Origin: Membranipora membranacea | Taxonomy: Eukaryota > Bryozoa > Gymnolaemata > Cheilostomatida > Membraniporidae | DNA length: 64,000 bases | Direction: 5' to 3' | Assembly (NCBI GenBank): GCA_914767715.1 | Contig: OU612075.1 | Coordinates: 7,376,001 to 7,440,000 of the forward strand | Shown: positions 37,134-49,302 of the stretch, in pieces | Position numbering within the stretch: the stretch's first letter is position 1 | Layout: each line of letters begins with the position of its first letter | Made by a program: the position numbers and the translations under genes | Notes under the pieces: model-generated | Seen by the model: the letters and a program-made list of their open reading frames with translations, nothing else | Told to the model about the DNA's origin: nothing | Databases searched by the model: none

Positions 37134-38328
37134 TGATGATGATTGATGGGGATTAGATTTTAGTAAGGGAGATGGCAAACAGAATCTAATCAATCTAAAT
37201 ACTGTAGTGCTTATCCTGCCTAGAAATGTTTAAATTTTGCGCAACCCCATACCTTAGAGTGCTCCATGTTCAACTATCATATACTAATAATATTGCGCAT
37301 TAAGTTTGTCAACATTGAGTTGAATGATGGTATTTATTTTATTTCCCCTATTTCAAAATACATCCTCATATGATGGCGACATTCCAAAGATACAAATTTC
37401 ATTAATCGAGCATTTGATGATATGAATATTTGTTGTTTTTTTTTTATTTAATCACCAGCTTTATTTCAAACATTATTATGGAGCCACTTCTATGAACCAT
37501 CAACTATGTGTTTTTAATATGTGTGTGAACATATCTCTCGTTGATTTTGTTTTTAAGCTATACATTTTTGCCTTAAAATTTGTATATATGACAAGAAAAA
37601 CAATGATAGACAAAAATTATAAACCGTTTAGAACAACCAGTAAATTTAATCGGAAAAAGAGAATAATAAAGCAAACTGCCGTAAGAAAGAGCCGGATGAT
37701 CAAAACTTTGAAAACAAAAAATACTAAAATAAGGATCAATATAAGAAGACAACTGCTCACAATCTTGATTGACTGTGATGTGTAAAGCATGCTTATCAAA
37801 TTGGTTTTGGCAGCTGTCGTTTTACTTGAACTCAAAGAGGTGTTTCATTTCATTATCTTTCTATAGAAGGAAAGAAAATGACTCACACTCACAGTCTACT
37901 AGCATCATAATGCATCACTGATGTTAGCAGAAAAGAATAAGTAGGGTGATTCTATCCCAGAATGCAGCACAGGTTTGTTTGTAGTATATCTGTTTACAAG
38001 AAGTGTGCAAATAAAGGATACGACATGAGGAGTTGCCCTTTCTCTATACATGGGAGCACATCACAATCCATAATATATATATATATATAATAATATAACA
38101 CCCTAAACAGTTTTTTGTATGGAAGATTCCTTTTTCGTCTATTCTTGAAGAACTCCTTTGCTTTTCACAAAATCAGAGATGAGTGGTCTGTGAACACTCT
38201 CCACTCCGAGATTATCTTACCATGACATTCAACTGGGATTCCCATATGAATATATTCCTATGTTTCCCAATAATCTACTGGTTAGAAGTATGTGTCTGCT
38301 GCTGTTGCATTTCTGTCGCTTCTACATT

Positions 38329-41300
38329 CTATAATATACATAAGACCATTTCCACATGCTTTTGTAACATATGTAGTTCAGGGGGATAAGAATTTCCTTT
38401 GTGTATCTCCAATTTCTGAGTAAGGTTGGTACGAAATGGCTTTAATGGCCAAGCAATAAAATAATGCTTATCTGAACCATGTCTAACCCTGGCTTAGCCA
38501 ATGCATTGTCAATGCAAGGTCAGATGGTAGTTTCCCGAAAGTATTTATAAATATATCAAGAAAGTGAATTTAATTAAGCTATCATTATATCTCAATAGGT
38601 GCTCAAATTATTAGCTACTGTGCATTAGCTGTGTTGGAAGTTATCACCCCTATTGTTTGATAATTGTTGAGGACACAACTCTAAAATTGAAGACATTCAA
38701 AAAGTGGAGATAACTTACATTCTGATTTTATTTTTACATTTGCTGTGGGGGGGAATAACTTCCAACACAGCTAATGCACAGTAGCTATCAAATTATCAGC
38801 GCCAACACACTTGTCTATCCCTGGCTTCTTTTTTGACAAAAATCAAGAGACTACTTGTCTGAGATGTTATGGACAAGCCACACAGACTTGATATACAAAT
38901 GGTTGGGTGTAGCAGAAGGTTTGCAGTCAACATACAACGTCAATAGTATGTTATACGCATTGAGTAGTATTAGGCATAGACTTAGACTTAGTATATTTAG
39001 ACTTAGACTTAGTATATTAAGACTTAGTATATTACGACTTAGACTTAGTATATTAAGACTTAGTATATTAAGTCTATGGTTATACCAGAGACTATGGACA
39101 TTATCAATATTCTCTGGTTATAAACAATAAGCATCAACAGGCTGATTTTACCTGGTTTTTGTTTTCCTTTATAGTTTTCTTTGTATTCACAGCTATTGCC
39201 GCTATTACTATTGTGATGATCATATACAAAATTGCGCTCACATCTATGCATACAAGGCAGTACAGAAACAGCTCCGTTGCAGATATCCCACGGAAAATAT
39301 TCGGCAGACCATTATTGCTCCTACAAATGAGAGAAAAGCTATTTATTCTTTTAAAGTTACAGTCCTACTAGGCCATATTTGGTATGGTTTTAAAGATCTC
39401 AGGCTGAAAAGTCATTAGGGCATATGAAATTAAACAGCCTGTGAACCTAATTGCGGTAAAACTACTGCAAAGTCTGGAAATTGGGATCATAGTGGATCAT
39501 AGTGATTAATTGCCTCCACCTGACCACTATGATCTACTATGATCCTTGATAAAAATTTGAAAAAAACTTAAATGCTATCTTGTCCATAAATTTTATTTTT
39601 TCATTATTTTTATTTGCCCTATGAGTATGAACTCACAATACTCGATTTACTGGGGTTAAATATCCACTTTTCTAATAGGACTGAGTATTGGTTACGTCTT
39701 GATCACCAGTTGATATCAAAGCACCCTATTTTTTTAAAGAACTTAATTGGCATCATCATCTTTATAAAAAAACGCTTACCATAATGTCCGTAGCAATGAA
39801 AATAGGTGCAAAAATCCATTGGTTTAAAAGAAATAGTAGTCTGGATGGATCTAATAGGTCTATGTCTAAGTTCTCAGACTGCCGCGATGCGTGTTAGTGT
39901 CATCACATTATCATCTACTTTTTTTCGTAATTGCGTTGTTGATTATGTAATGCCACCAACACACATTGCAGGCGTCTAAGAAAAATGAATATATATATTA
40001 TATATATCGATTTTGTTTGCTGATCAAGTCATAAATGACACATAAGACCATGCATAAAGCAAATATTGTAATGCATCGGGTGAGTTTGTTAAAAACATTG
40101 TTATCAGGGAGGGCAGTTCGATTAAAGGATTGATTATCTGTATTGAGAAAGGTAATTATTCACGGTCACCGTCATACTTACCAACGAAAAACTTCAATTC
40201 TCAGTCTTTCCAGATCTTGGTTCCTCTCCCTGAAGGCCCTTTCCTCTGACAGAGTTATTCTTCTCAGATGCTGACAGTTTATGATAACTGCAGTGATTAG
40301 CACCAGAGCAGATATGACTGACCAGGTAATAATACACTATCAATACAGTAAAATACATTAAAACAGTAAAATACAATAAAATGCTGTAGAATACATTAAA
40401 ATACAGTAAAATGCAGTAAATTACCTCAAACCAGTAAAATACAGTAAAATACATTAATATACAGTAAAGTGCAGTAAAATGCAGTAAAATAATCAGTTCT
40501 TAACCATTTTACACAATTATTGCTGTTTCAGATATTTACTGTAAAACCACGTATTCAAATGAAAATGACTTATAAAATGATACATGAAATGTACACAGGT
40601 GCTACATGTAGCATACAGATTCATAGGTGATTTAACGTGTGTGGTGACTTAAAAGTGTGTGGTGACTTGTAAATGTGAAACAAATTATTTTTGAAAACCC
40701 CAATTTACTTTTAAGTTTATTGACTCTATTGTGAGGTTTTACAGTACATGCAAGCGAATCACCAATTGGCCTACAATGATGGAACGGTGAAATGGGTTGC
40801 CATGTGCCTCTTTTTTAATGACAAAACAAAGAATTACTGCTGGTGATAATGGTTGTTTGGAGCTGTGATCTGTCCATCTCAGTATGGATGCAATTTTGAT
40901 ACCTCCAAATGTAAAGAGCGCCTGGCTTGAGTACTATCATGGGTCCCAGTACCTGTACCCACGAGAGGATAACAAAGATGATGATTATACCGCCAAATAC
41001 CCTATCCAGCCATCTTTGCTACCACTAGTTCCAGAAATAACGGATAACAAAGAGACAAAATTAACTCACCCCATATCGCCTCTTGACATGCTCTGTCCTC
41101 CGGCAGCAGCAACTCAGAAGTGCAACTAGTGCGAGCTGTCGAAAAAATTTAGATAAGCAATACAATGAGTATTCTTTTTTCAAGAAATGTAACATAACTG
41201 CAGTGAGATTCAGGTATTTGTTTCTCGAAGTATGTTGTTTCAAGTTTTTTTCTGTTAACCGTTCGATTAACAACTGACTGCACAACCAAGGAGTACTCCT

Positions 41301-42299
41301 TGGCTCATTCATCAAAACCAATTATACCAGCTAAAGACACGCGGTCTCGCGCCTCGATTAGCTCTGCTACTATGTATATGGGTCCCATGGGCTAATGTTA
41401 TTGTGTTTTCATATCAGAACCAATCATTGAATGAAAAAATAAACTTGATCCAATCAAATCAACGAACTAGAATCATCAGTTAAACTAAAACAATGCTACA
41501 TATACACCTATTTACCAGCAATGCAGTGGTGGAGTTTACCAGATAGAACTCACTTCTGCCATCCCTGAAACTGATGACCTTTTCATTGCCATATGAGGAC
41601 ATTAAAATCAATATGGTTGATACCACAGCGGCTGTAAAATCAAACAGAAGAGTTTGTGAAATTGTAGTTTAGTAAGAAACAGAAGGTTGGGCTGCCCCTA
41701 TAGAGAGGCGCAAAGTACCCTAAATCCTCATACTGGGAATGTGATACATCCTAGAAAACTAGAATGTATCCTATAGAGGTGAGGCCATAGAAGAAGGTGT
41801 GCAGCAAGCTGCCAAAACTGAACTGGCACTAATCAGCCATTTGGCAGTGACAATTTGATCTTAGCCAATAGGCCGAGAAGAATTGAAAATAAGCGAAGTA
41901 GGATTTGCAAGCTGACTGAAGATATAAGTCTAACATTTCCTTTTCACATCCTTTTTCTTCACTGCTACATATCCAAAATGGATTCTATATCTAATGCAAT
42001 ATTTCTACCATTTTAAAAAAAACTTTGAACGGAATTTTCCGGTTCCAGATATGACGGTACCTTGAGAGTTTAGTTTCGGCCTCTTTTGTTCAGAGATAGG
42101 CCCAAGAGTAGCCTGGCTTGGCAAGCTTTGTTGTAAGGGTTGCTCCCCCCTCTCCACAACAAAGATTGTCATGACCGGCTAGCCTAAGAGCTAATCATCC
42201 ACTTTTTCATTTCAATAGATTTTTAGCGTTTAGAGAACACTTACCTAGTAAGAAGGTCGACCTGGAAGCTAGAAGTATATGCATAGTCCCCTTTGCCAT
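38329..42299 (-). CDS. Four-pass membrane protein of unknown family, copy B
   Basis: Exons on the minus strand: 42245-42299, 41516-41631, 41070-41135, 40182-40336, 39152-39320, 38329-38415. All GT-AG, in phase, 648 nt, 215 aa. The start MAKGTMHILL opens the first hydrophobic stretch. Predicted membrane segments: the exon 1/2 boundary region (AAVVSTILILM), LALVALLSCCC (exon 2/3), CIITWSVISALVLITAVI (exon 4) and FLYCLVCIDVSAILYMIITI (exon 5). A charged, likely helical stretch (LSEERAFRERNQDLERLR) separates the last two, and the C-terminal tail is short (KLEIHKGNSY...). No family is recognised. The pattern of four segments with small loops resembles tetraspan proteins in general, not any named one. 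The last exon is the least certain. An intronic MITE (38612-38787) and minisatellite lie within the gene. Confidence 0.7.
38612..38787. mobile_element. TAGCTACTG-type MITE, 9-bp target duplication, absent from sister copies
   Basis: 176 bp with perfect 33-bp inverted ends starting TAGCTACTGTGCATTAGC, flanked by identical tcaaattat (38603-38611 and 38788-38796). In copies A (near 34860) and C (near 45775) the sequence runs through a single tcaaattat, so the empty site is seen directly. A short G tract lies near the right end. Confidence 0.97.
38972..39080. repeat. CTTAGACTTAGTATATTAAG short tandem array
   Basis: Variants of gacttagtatatta repeat several times between CATAGACTTA and TAAGTCTATG ends. 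Shorter arrays occupy the equivalent places near 35006 and 45958-46028. The ends match the 37-bp palindrome at 34546, so this may be the same small element expanded by slippage. Confidence 0.75.
42109..42181. mobile_element. TAGCCTG-type MITE in unit 1, 9-bp target duplication
   Basis: 73 bp, ends TAGCCTGGCTTGGCAAGC and TTGTCATGACCGGCTA, with further pairing inside (TTTGTTGT / ACAACAAA). Flanks gcccaagag and gcctaagag differ by one base. The sister copy at 49112 has a perfect duplication, so it inserted before the tandem duplication. Confidence 0.9.
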
Positions 42300-42419
42300 A
42301 TCTTTTAAGAAGTAAGCACTTCAAGCCAGTTACTTAGGTGATGTATGTGACAATGAACAACTCCGTTTACATAGATGAAAAATATCAAATACTCTGATAA
42401 TGGATAATGCTTAGAAAGT

Positions 42420-42660
42420 ATAATGATATTCGTTTCAGTTGACAGAATCTTTTATATGCCAGTATATGTCAGTATCAGAGCCCCATGGATAATGCTTAGA
42501 AAGTAATGATATTCGTTTCAGTTGACAGAATCTTTTATATGCCAGTATATGTCAGTATCAGAGCCCCATGGATAATGCTTAGAAAGTAATGATTTTCGTT
42601 TCAGTTGACAGAATCTTTTATATGCCAGTATATGTCAGTATCAGAGTCAGTATCAGGTAA
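42420..42660. repeat. Tandem repeat, about 80-bp unit, three copies
   Basis: Units begin ggataatgcttagaaagt and run through gacagaatcttttatatg and cagtatcagagcccc. The same three-unit array is at 49405-49655 in the next duplication unit. Confidence 0.9.
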
Positions 42661-43204
42661 GGGGGGACACCTAAACCTCCCTGTTTGTACTACTGTAGGT
42701 TCGGTGTCCCCCCCCCCCCACCGAACAGGCTAAGATGATGATTGATGGGGAAACTTTGTACCAAAATTTTAATATTGGACAGTAGAATTTCCCCTGATCA
42801 GATGAGCAATAATTAGCTCCCAGGGTTTCCTCATTAGAGATGAACCTGCAATGTTGCTTGGTATGGACTGATGGCCTGAAATTGATATTAGTGCCTGTAT
42901 TGTGATAGTTTAAGTCAGGGGTGCCCTAACTTTTTCTACAGTGTGCTATATTTGCAATTTAGTTTTAGTGGGCCAAATGTAATTTGGCTTGGGGTTATCG
43001 ATTGCCACGAGGAGGCACTAGCGCCTAGCGCGAATTATCCACGCAAAAAGTGGGCCACTTCAATTGAAACCTGCTAGTGGGCCATAATTGGCCCATAGGC
43101 CGCGGTTTGGGCTTCCCTGGTTCTCAGACTACAAATCGGGTGTAGTAAGTTCTCCTGGTCATAGTCTGAGAACTCAGGCTAGTATTGTGGTGACTGGTGA
43201 TAGC

Positions 43205-43568
43205 CATTCTGCGCATGCTCAGCTCTGGGCATGAGCTGATCTCTGCAAAATTGAGCCTCGGAATTCCGAAGCCATCTGATTGGCTACCTGCTCTGGTGGT
43301 AGGCTCTTCAATGCGTGCGGAATTGATATTGATAGTTATTCTCTCTTGTCACTATTAGCTGATTTTGATTGGCAGTTCATGCAGGGGCTATCCCATTCTC
43401 CCTGACCAAATTTTTTCTCAGAACCTAGACTAAACTCATTGTTCTTGCACATGCGCAATTTAAAGTCACGCATGATTTATACTTAGCCTTACGACATCTA
43501 CTTTGTGGTAACTACAGCCTAGTTTATCAGTGATCTACATGCCCAGTCAGATCACGAGAGTCAGTATG
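43205..43568. mobile_element. 364-bp element with 9-bp target duplication, absent from the next unit
   Basis: Flanked by identical ggtgatagc (43196-43204 and 43569-43577). The matching position near 50206 has a single ggtgatagc, the empty site. The ends are short and imperfect (CATTCTG and CAGTATG). A diverged copy is at 24866-25160. A non-autonomous element of the 9-bp-duplication type. Confidence 0.93.
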
Positions 43569-43606
43569 GGTGATAGCTACTGTAATAGAATTGTGTCTAA
43601 AAAAGT

Positions 43607-43660
43607 TTGTTTGTTCGTTCGTTTGTTTTTTTGTCTGTTTGTTTGTTTGTTTGTTTCAGC
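43607..43660. repeat. GTTT tetranucleotide microsatellite
   Basis: gtttgttcgttcgtttg and similar, longer in the next unit at 50246-50308. The frames reading CLFVCLFV arise from it and are not genes. Confidence 0.9.
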
Positions 43661-44309
43661 GGCAAAGAACTATCAATTAACAAATTTCAATGAGATTAGA
43701 TTAGATATAAATACCATAGAAGAGAAAGGAATTTGTGGAAGGAAAGCTCCAAATTCTGTGCATGATTAAAAATTACATTTAACCCTAGGTAACATTCACT
43801 CACCCTCCCTACCTCAGCTAGCCAACATTAAGTGCTAGCTCAGTACTAATTCACCTCCAAAGAAGCTAAACTAATCTCTAGCTAACATTTACTCTTGAGA
43901 GTGCTTCACGGTAATAGATGTTAGTAAGGGAGCTGGCAAATGGAATCTAATCAATCTGAATACTGTAGTACTTATCCTGCCAAGAATGTTGAAATTTTGC
44001 GCAACCTAAGAGTGCTCCATGTTCAACCATCATATACTAATAATATTGTGCATTGAGTTTGTCAACATTGAATTGAATGATGGTATTGATTTTATTTCCC
44101 CCATATCAAAATACATCCTCATATGATGGTGACATTCCAAAGATACAAAGTTCATTAATCGAGCATTTGATGATATGGATATTTGCTGATGTTTTTTTAT
44201 TTAATCACCAGCTTTATTTCAAACGTTGTTATGGAACCGCTTCTATGAACCATCAGCTATGTGTTTGTAATAAGTGTGTGAACATATCTCTCGTCGATTT
44301 TGTTTTTAA

Positions 44310-44687
44310 AGTGCAACCAAGGTTTCAAACAACTTCTCATTGATGGCCATTGATTAATAGCAGATTGCACCTTCTGCATGGGGAAAAAGACAAAATATAA
44401 TTCGGATGATTATTCAGCCAGAATTGTTGTGAAACATTTCTTCCATCAGGTACTCAAACTCAGCTAAAAGAGAATACCACATAGCAGTTTCCTGTTCCTG
44501 TTAGTATTTAGCCTGTGCTCTATAATTATTACAGCAAAGTCTTGGAACCTCCCCTAAACTGAAGTGTTACCCAGCTTAGAGTCAGCAACTACCTTTGAGT
44601 TTTGCATCGCGTAATGCACAAAGCTGATGCTGCCCAGCACATTATTTGCTACCCATTAATGCATTGCTGCGAAACCTTGGTTGCCCT
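44310..44687. mobile_element. TTAA-targeting MITE (Kolobok/piggyBac-like), absent from sister units
   Basis: 378 bp with inverted ends AGTGCAACCAAGGTTTC and GAAACCTTGGTTGCCCT, flanked by TTAA on both sides (44306-44309 and 44688-44691). Units 1 (near 37556) and 3 (near 50962) have one TTAA at the same place. TTAA duplication is typical of piggyBac and Kolobok families. Confidence 0.95.
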
Positions 44688-45456
44688 TTAAGCTATACAT
44701 TTTTGCCTTAAAATTTGTATATATGACAAGAAAAACAATGATAGACAAAAATTATAAACCGTTTAGAACAACCAGTAAATTTAATCGGAAAAAGAGAATA
44801 ATAAAGCAAACTGCCGTAAGAAAGAGCCGGATGATCAAAACTTTGAAAACAAAAAATACTAAAATAAGGATCAATATAAGAAGACAACTGCTCACAATCT
44901 TGATTGACTGTGATGTGTAAAGCATGCTTATCAAATTGGTTTTGGCAGCTGTCGTTTTACTTGAACTCAAAGAGGTGTTTCATTTCATTATCTTTCTATA
45001 GAAGGAAAGAAAATGACTCACACTCACAGTCTACTAGCATCATAATGCCATCACTGATGTTAGCAGAAAAGAATAAGTAAGGTGATTCTATCCCAGAATG
45101 CAGCACAGGTTTGTTTGTAGTATATCTGTTTACAAGAAGTGTGCAAATAAAGGATACGACATGAGGAGTTGCCCTTTCTCTATACATGGGAGCACATCAC
45201 AATCCATAATAATGTATATATATATAATAATATAACACCCTAAACAGTTTTTTGTATGGAAGATTCCTTTTTCGTCTATTCCTGAAGAACTCTTTTGCTT
45301 TTCACAAAATCAGAGATTAGTGGTCTGTGAACACTCTCCACTCCGAGATGATCTTACCATGACATTCAACTGGGATTCCCATATGAATATATTCCTGTTT
45401 CCCAATAATCTACTGATTAGAAGTATGTGTCTGCTGCTGTTGCATTTCTGTCGCTT

Positions 45457-46967
45457 CTACATTCTATAATATACATAAGACCATTTCCACATGCTTTTGT
45501 AACATATGTAGTGGAGAGAGATATGAATTCCTTTGTGTATCTCCAATTTCTGAGTAAGGTTGGTACAAAAAAGTAGTTTTTTAAGGGCCAAGCAATAAAA
45601 TAAGGTTTATCTGTAGCCATGTCTACCTCTGGCCTACCCAAAGCGATGGCTCTGATTGTCTTGTGAGAGGGATGAAAGCCAGCGCAAGGTCAGATGATAC
45701 TTTTCGTAGAGTATCCATGAATATAATATAGTGAAAGTGAATTTAATTAAGCTATCATTATATCTCAATAGGTGCTCAAATTATCAGCGCCAACACACTT
45801 GTCTATCCCTGGCTTCTTTTTTACAAAAATCAAGAGACTACTTGTTTGAGATGTTATGGACAAGCCACACAGACTTGATATACAAATGGTTGGGTGTAGC
45901 AGAAGGTTTGCAGTCAACATACAACGTCAATAGTATGTTATACGCATAGACTAGTATTAGGCATAGACTTAGACTTAGTATATTTAGACTTACACTTAGT
46001 ATATTAAGACTTAGTATATTAAGTCTATGGTTATACCAGAGACTATGGATATTATCTATATTCTCTGGTTATACACAATAAGCATCAACAGGCTGATTTT
46101 ACCTGGTTTTTGTTTTCCTTGATAGTTTTCTTTGTATTCACAGCTATTGCCGCTATTACTATTGTGATGATCATATACAAAATCGCGCTCACATCTATGC
46201 ATACAAGGCAGTACAGAAACAGCTCCGTTGCAGATATCCCACGGAAAATATTCGGCAGACCATTATTGCTCCTACAAATGAGAGAAAAGCTATTTATTCT
46301 TTTTAAGTGACAGTCCTACTAGGCCATATTTGGTATGGTTTTAAAGATCTCAGGCTGAAAAGTCATTAGGGCATATGAAATTAAACAGCCTGTGAACCTA
46401 ATTGCAGTTAAACTACTGCAAAGTCTGGAAATTGGGATCATAGTGGATCATAGTGAGTAATTGCCTCCACCTGACCGCTATGATCTACTATGATCCTTGA
46501 TAAAAAATTTTTTAAAAACTTGAATGCTATCTTGTCCATAAATTTTATTTTTTATTTTTTTATTTGCCCTATGAGTATGAACTCACAATACTCGTTTACT
46601 GGGGTTAAATATCCACTTTTCTAATAGGACTGAGTATTGGTTACGTCTTGATCACCAGTTGATATCAAAGCACCCTCTTTTTTTTATAGAACTTAATTGG
46701 CATCATCGTCTTTATAAAAAATGCTTACCATAATGTCCGTAGCAACGCAAAGAACATATTAAAATAGGTGCAACAATCCATTGGTTTAAAAGATGTGTTT
46801 TAAAGTCTGGATGGATCTAATAGGTCTATGTCTAAGTTCTCAGACTGCTGCGATGCGTGTTGGTGTCATCACATTATCATCTACTTTTTCTCATAATTGA
46901 GTTATTGATTATGTAATGCCACCAACACACATTGCAGTCTAAGAAAAATGAATATATATTTATAAGC

Positions 46968-47013
<46 letters not shown>

Positions 47014-49302
47014 TTTTGTTTGCTGATCAAGTCATAAATGACACATAAGACCATGCATCAAGCAAATAATTGTAATGCATCGGGTGAGTTTGTTAAAAAC
47101 ATTGTTATCAGGGAGGGCAGTTCGATTAAAGGATTGATTATCTGTATTGAGAAAGGTAATTATTCACGGTCACCGTCATACTAACCAACGAATAACTTCA
47201 ATTCTCAGTCTTTCCAGATCTTGGTTCCTCTCCCTGAAGGCCCTTTCCTCTGACAGAGTTATTCTTCTCAGATGCTGACAGTTTATGATAACTGCAGTGA
47301 TTAGCACCAGAGCAGATATGACTGACCAGGTAATAATACACTATCAATACAGTAAAATACATTAAAACAGTAAAATACAATAAAATGCTGTAGAATACAT
47401 TGAAATACAGTAAAATGCAGTAAATTACCTCAAACCAGTAAAATACAGTAAAATACATTAATATACAGTAAAGTGCAGTAAAATGCAGTAAAATAATCAG
47501 TTCTTATCCATTTTACACAATTATTGCTGTTTCAGATATTTACTGTAAAACCACGTATTCAAATGAAGATGACTTATAAAATGATACATGAAATGTACAC
47601 AGGTACTACATGTAGCATACAGATTCATAGGTGATTTAACGTGTGTGGTGACTTAAAAGTGTGTGGTGACTTGTAAATGTGAAACAAATTATTTTGAAAA
47701 CCCCAATTTACTTTTAAGTTTATTGACTCTATTGTGAGGTTTTACAGTACATGCAAGCGAATCACCAATTGGCCTACAATGATGGAACGGTGAAATGGGT
47801 TGCCATGTGCCTCTTTTTTAATGACAAAACAAAGAATTACTGCTGGTGATAATGCTTGTTTGGAGCTGTGATCTGTCCACCTCAGTATGGATGCAATTTT
47901 GATACCCCTAAATGTAAAGAGCGCCTGGCTTGAGTACTATCATGGGTCCCAGTACCTGTACCCACTAGAGGATAACAAAGATGATGATTATACCGCCAAA
48001 TACCCTATCCAGCCATCTTTGCTACCACTAGTTCCAGAAATAACGGATAACAAAGAGACAAAATTAACTCACCCCATATCGCCTCTTGACATGCTCTGTC
48101 CTCCGGCAGCAGCAACTCAGAAGTGCAACTAGTGCGAGCTGTCGAAAAAATTTAGATAAGCAATACAATGAGTATTCTTTTTTCAAGAAATGTAACATAA
48201 CTCCAGTGAGATTCAGGTATTTGTTTCTCGAAGTATGTTGTTTCAAGTTTTTTTCTGTTAACCGTTCAATTAACAACTGACTGCACAACCAAGGAGTACT
48301 CCTTGGCTCATTCATCAAAACCAATTATACCAGCTAAAGACAAGCGGTCTCGCGCCTCGATTAGCTCTGCTACTATGTATATGGGTCCCATGGGCTAATG
48401 GTATTGTGTTTTCATATCAGAACCAATCATTGAATGAAAAAATAAACTTGATCCAATCAAATCAACGAACTAGAATCATCAGTTAAACTAAAACAATGCT
48501 ACATATACACCTATTTACCAGCAATGCAGTGGTGGAGTTTACCAGATAGAACTCACTTCTGCCATCCCTGAAACTGATGACCTTTTCATTGCCATATGAG
48601 GACATTAAAATCAATATGGTTGATACCACAGCGGCTGTAAAATCAAACAGAAGAGTTTGTGAAATTGTAGTTTAGTAAGAAACAGAAGGTTGGGCTGCCC
48701 CTATAGAGAGGCGCAAAGTACCCTAAATCCTCATACTGGGAATGTGATACATCCTAGAAAACTAGAATGTATCCTATAGAGGTGAGGCCATAGAAGAAGG
48801 TGTGCAGCAAGCTGCCAAAACTGAACTTGCACTAATCAGCCATTTGGCAGTGATAATTTGATCTTAGCCAATAGGCCGAGAGGAATTGAAAATAAGCGAA
48901 GTAGGATTTGCAAGCTGACTGAAGATATAAGTCTAACATTTCCTTTTCACATCCTTTTTCTTCACTGCTACATATCCAAAATGGATTCTATATCTAATGC
49001 AATATTTCTACCATTTTAAAAAAAACTTTGAACGGAATTTTCCGGTTCCAGATATGACGGTACCTTGAGAGTTTATTTTCGGCCTCTTTTGTTCAGAGGT
49101 AGGCCTAAGAGTAGCCTGGCTTGGCAAGCTTTGTTGTAAGGGTTGCTCCCCCCTCTCCACAACAAAGATTGTCATGACCGGCTAGCCTAAGAGCTAATCA
49201 TCCACTTTTTCATTTCAATAGATTTTTAGCGTTTAGAGAACACTTACCTAGTAAGAAGGTCGACCTGGAAGCTAGAAGTATATGCATAGTCCCCTTTGCC
49301 AT
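45457..49302 (-). CDS. Four-pass membrane protein of unknown family, copy C
   Basis: Exons on the minus strand: 49248-49302, 48519-48634, 48073-48138, 47186-47340, 46103-46271, 45457-45549. Same phases as copy B; 654 nt, 217 aa. Membrane segments and the charged stretch are the same, with a few substitutions (VIRW for VFRW at the end of exon 4, where the donor is gttagt). The last exon has lost one base relative to copy B (cacaaaggaatt for cacaaaggaaatt), so the tail reads a different frame and ends two residues later. That change could mean relaxed constraint on the tail or a wrong last-exon call. The high identity to copy B shows a recent duplication. Confidence 0.68.
49112..49184. mobile_element. 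TAGCCTG-type MITE in unit 2, perfect 9-bp target duplication
   Basis: Sister of 42109-42181, flanked by identical gcctaagag (49103-49111 and 49185-49193). It lies upstream of the start codon side of copy C, in intron 1. Confidence 0.93.

Noticed and set aside
37617-37835. 72-codon hydrophobic minus-strand frame, identical at 44752-44970
   Set aside because: It follows the predicted end of the membrane-protein genes, has no clear start or acceptor, and its identity reflects recent duplication. The third unit breaks it by an insertion. Kept as doubtful, not called.
40884-41129. Open frame of 81 codons on the plus strand (MDAILIPPNV...), repeated at 47887-48132
   Set aside because: It overlaps, on the other strand, an exon of the membrane-protein gene and includes a dispersed repeat (gtactatcatgggtcccagt). 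Its conservation follows from the segmental duplication.
43530-43769. Small membrane protein (CLFVCLFV-rich frame)
   Set aside because: The hydrophobic part is the GTTT microsatellite translated.
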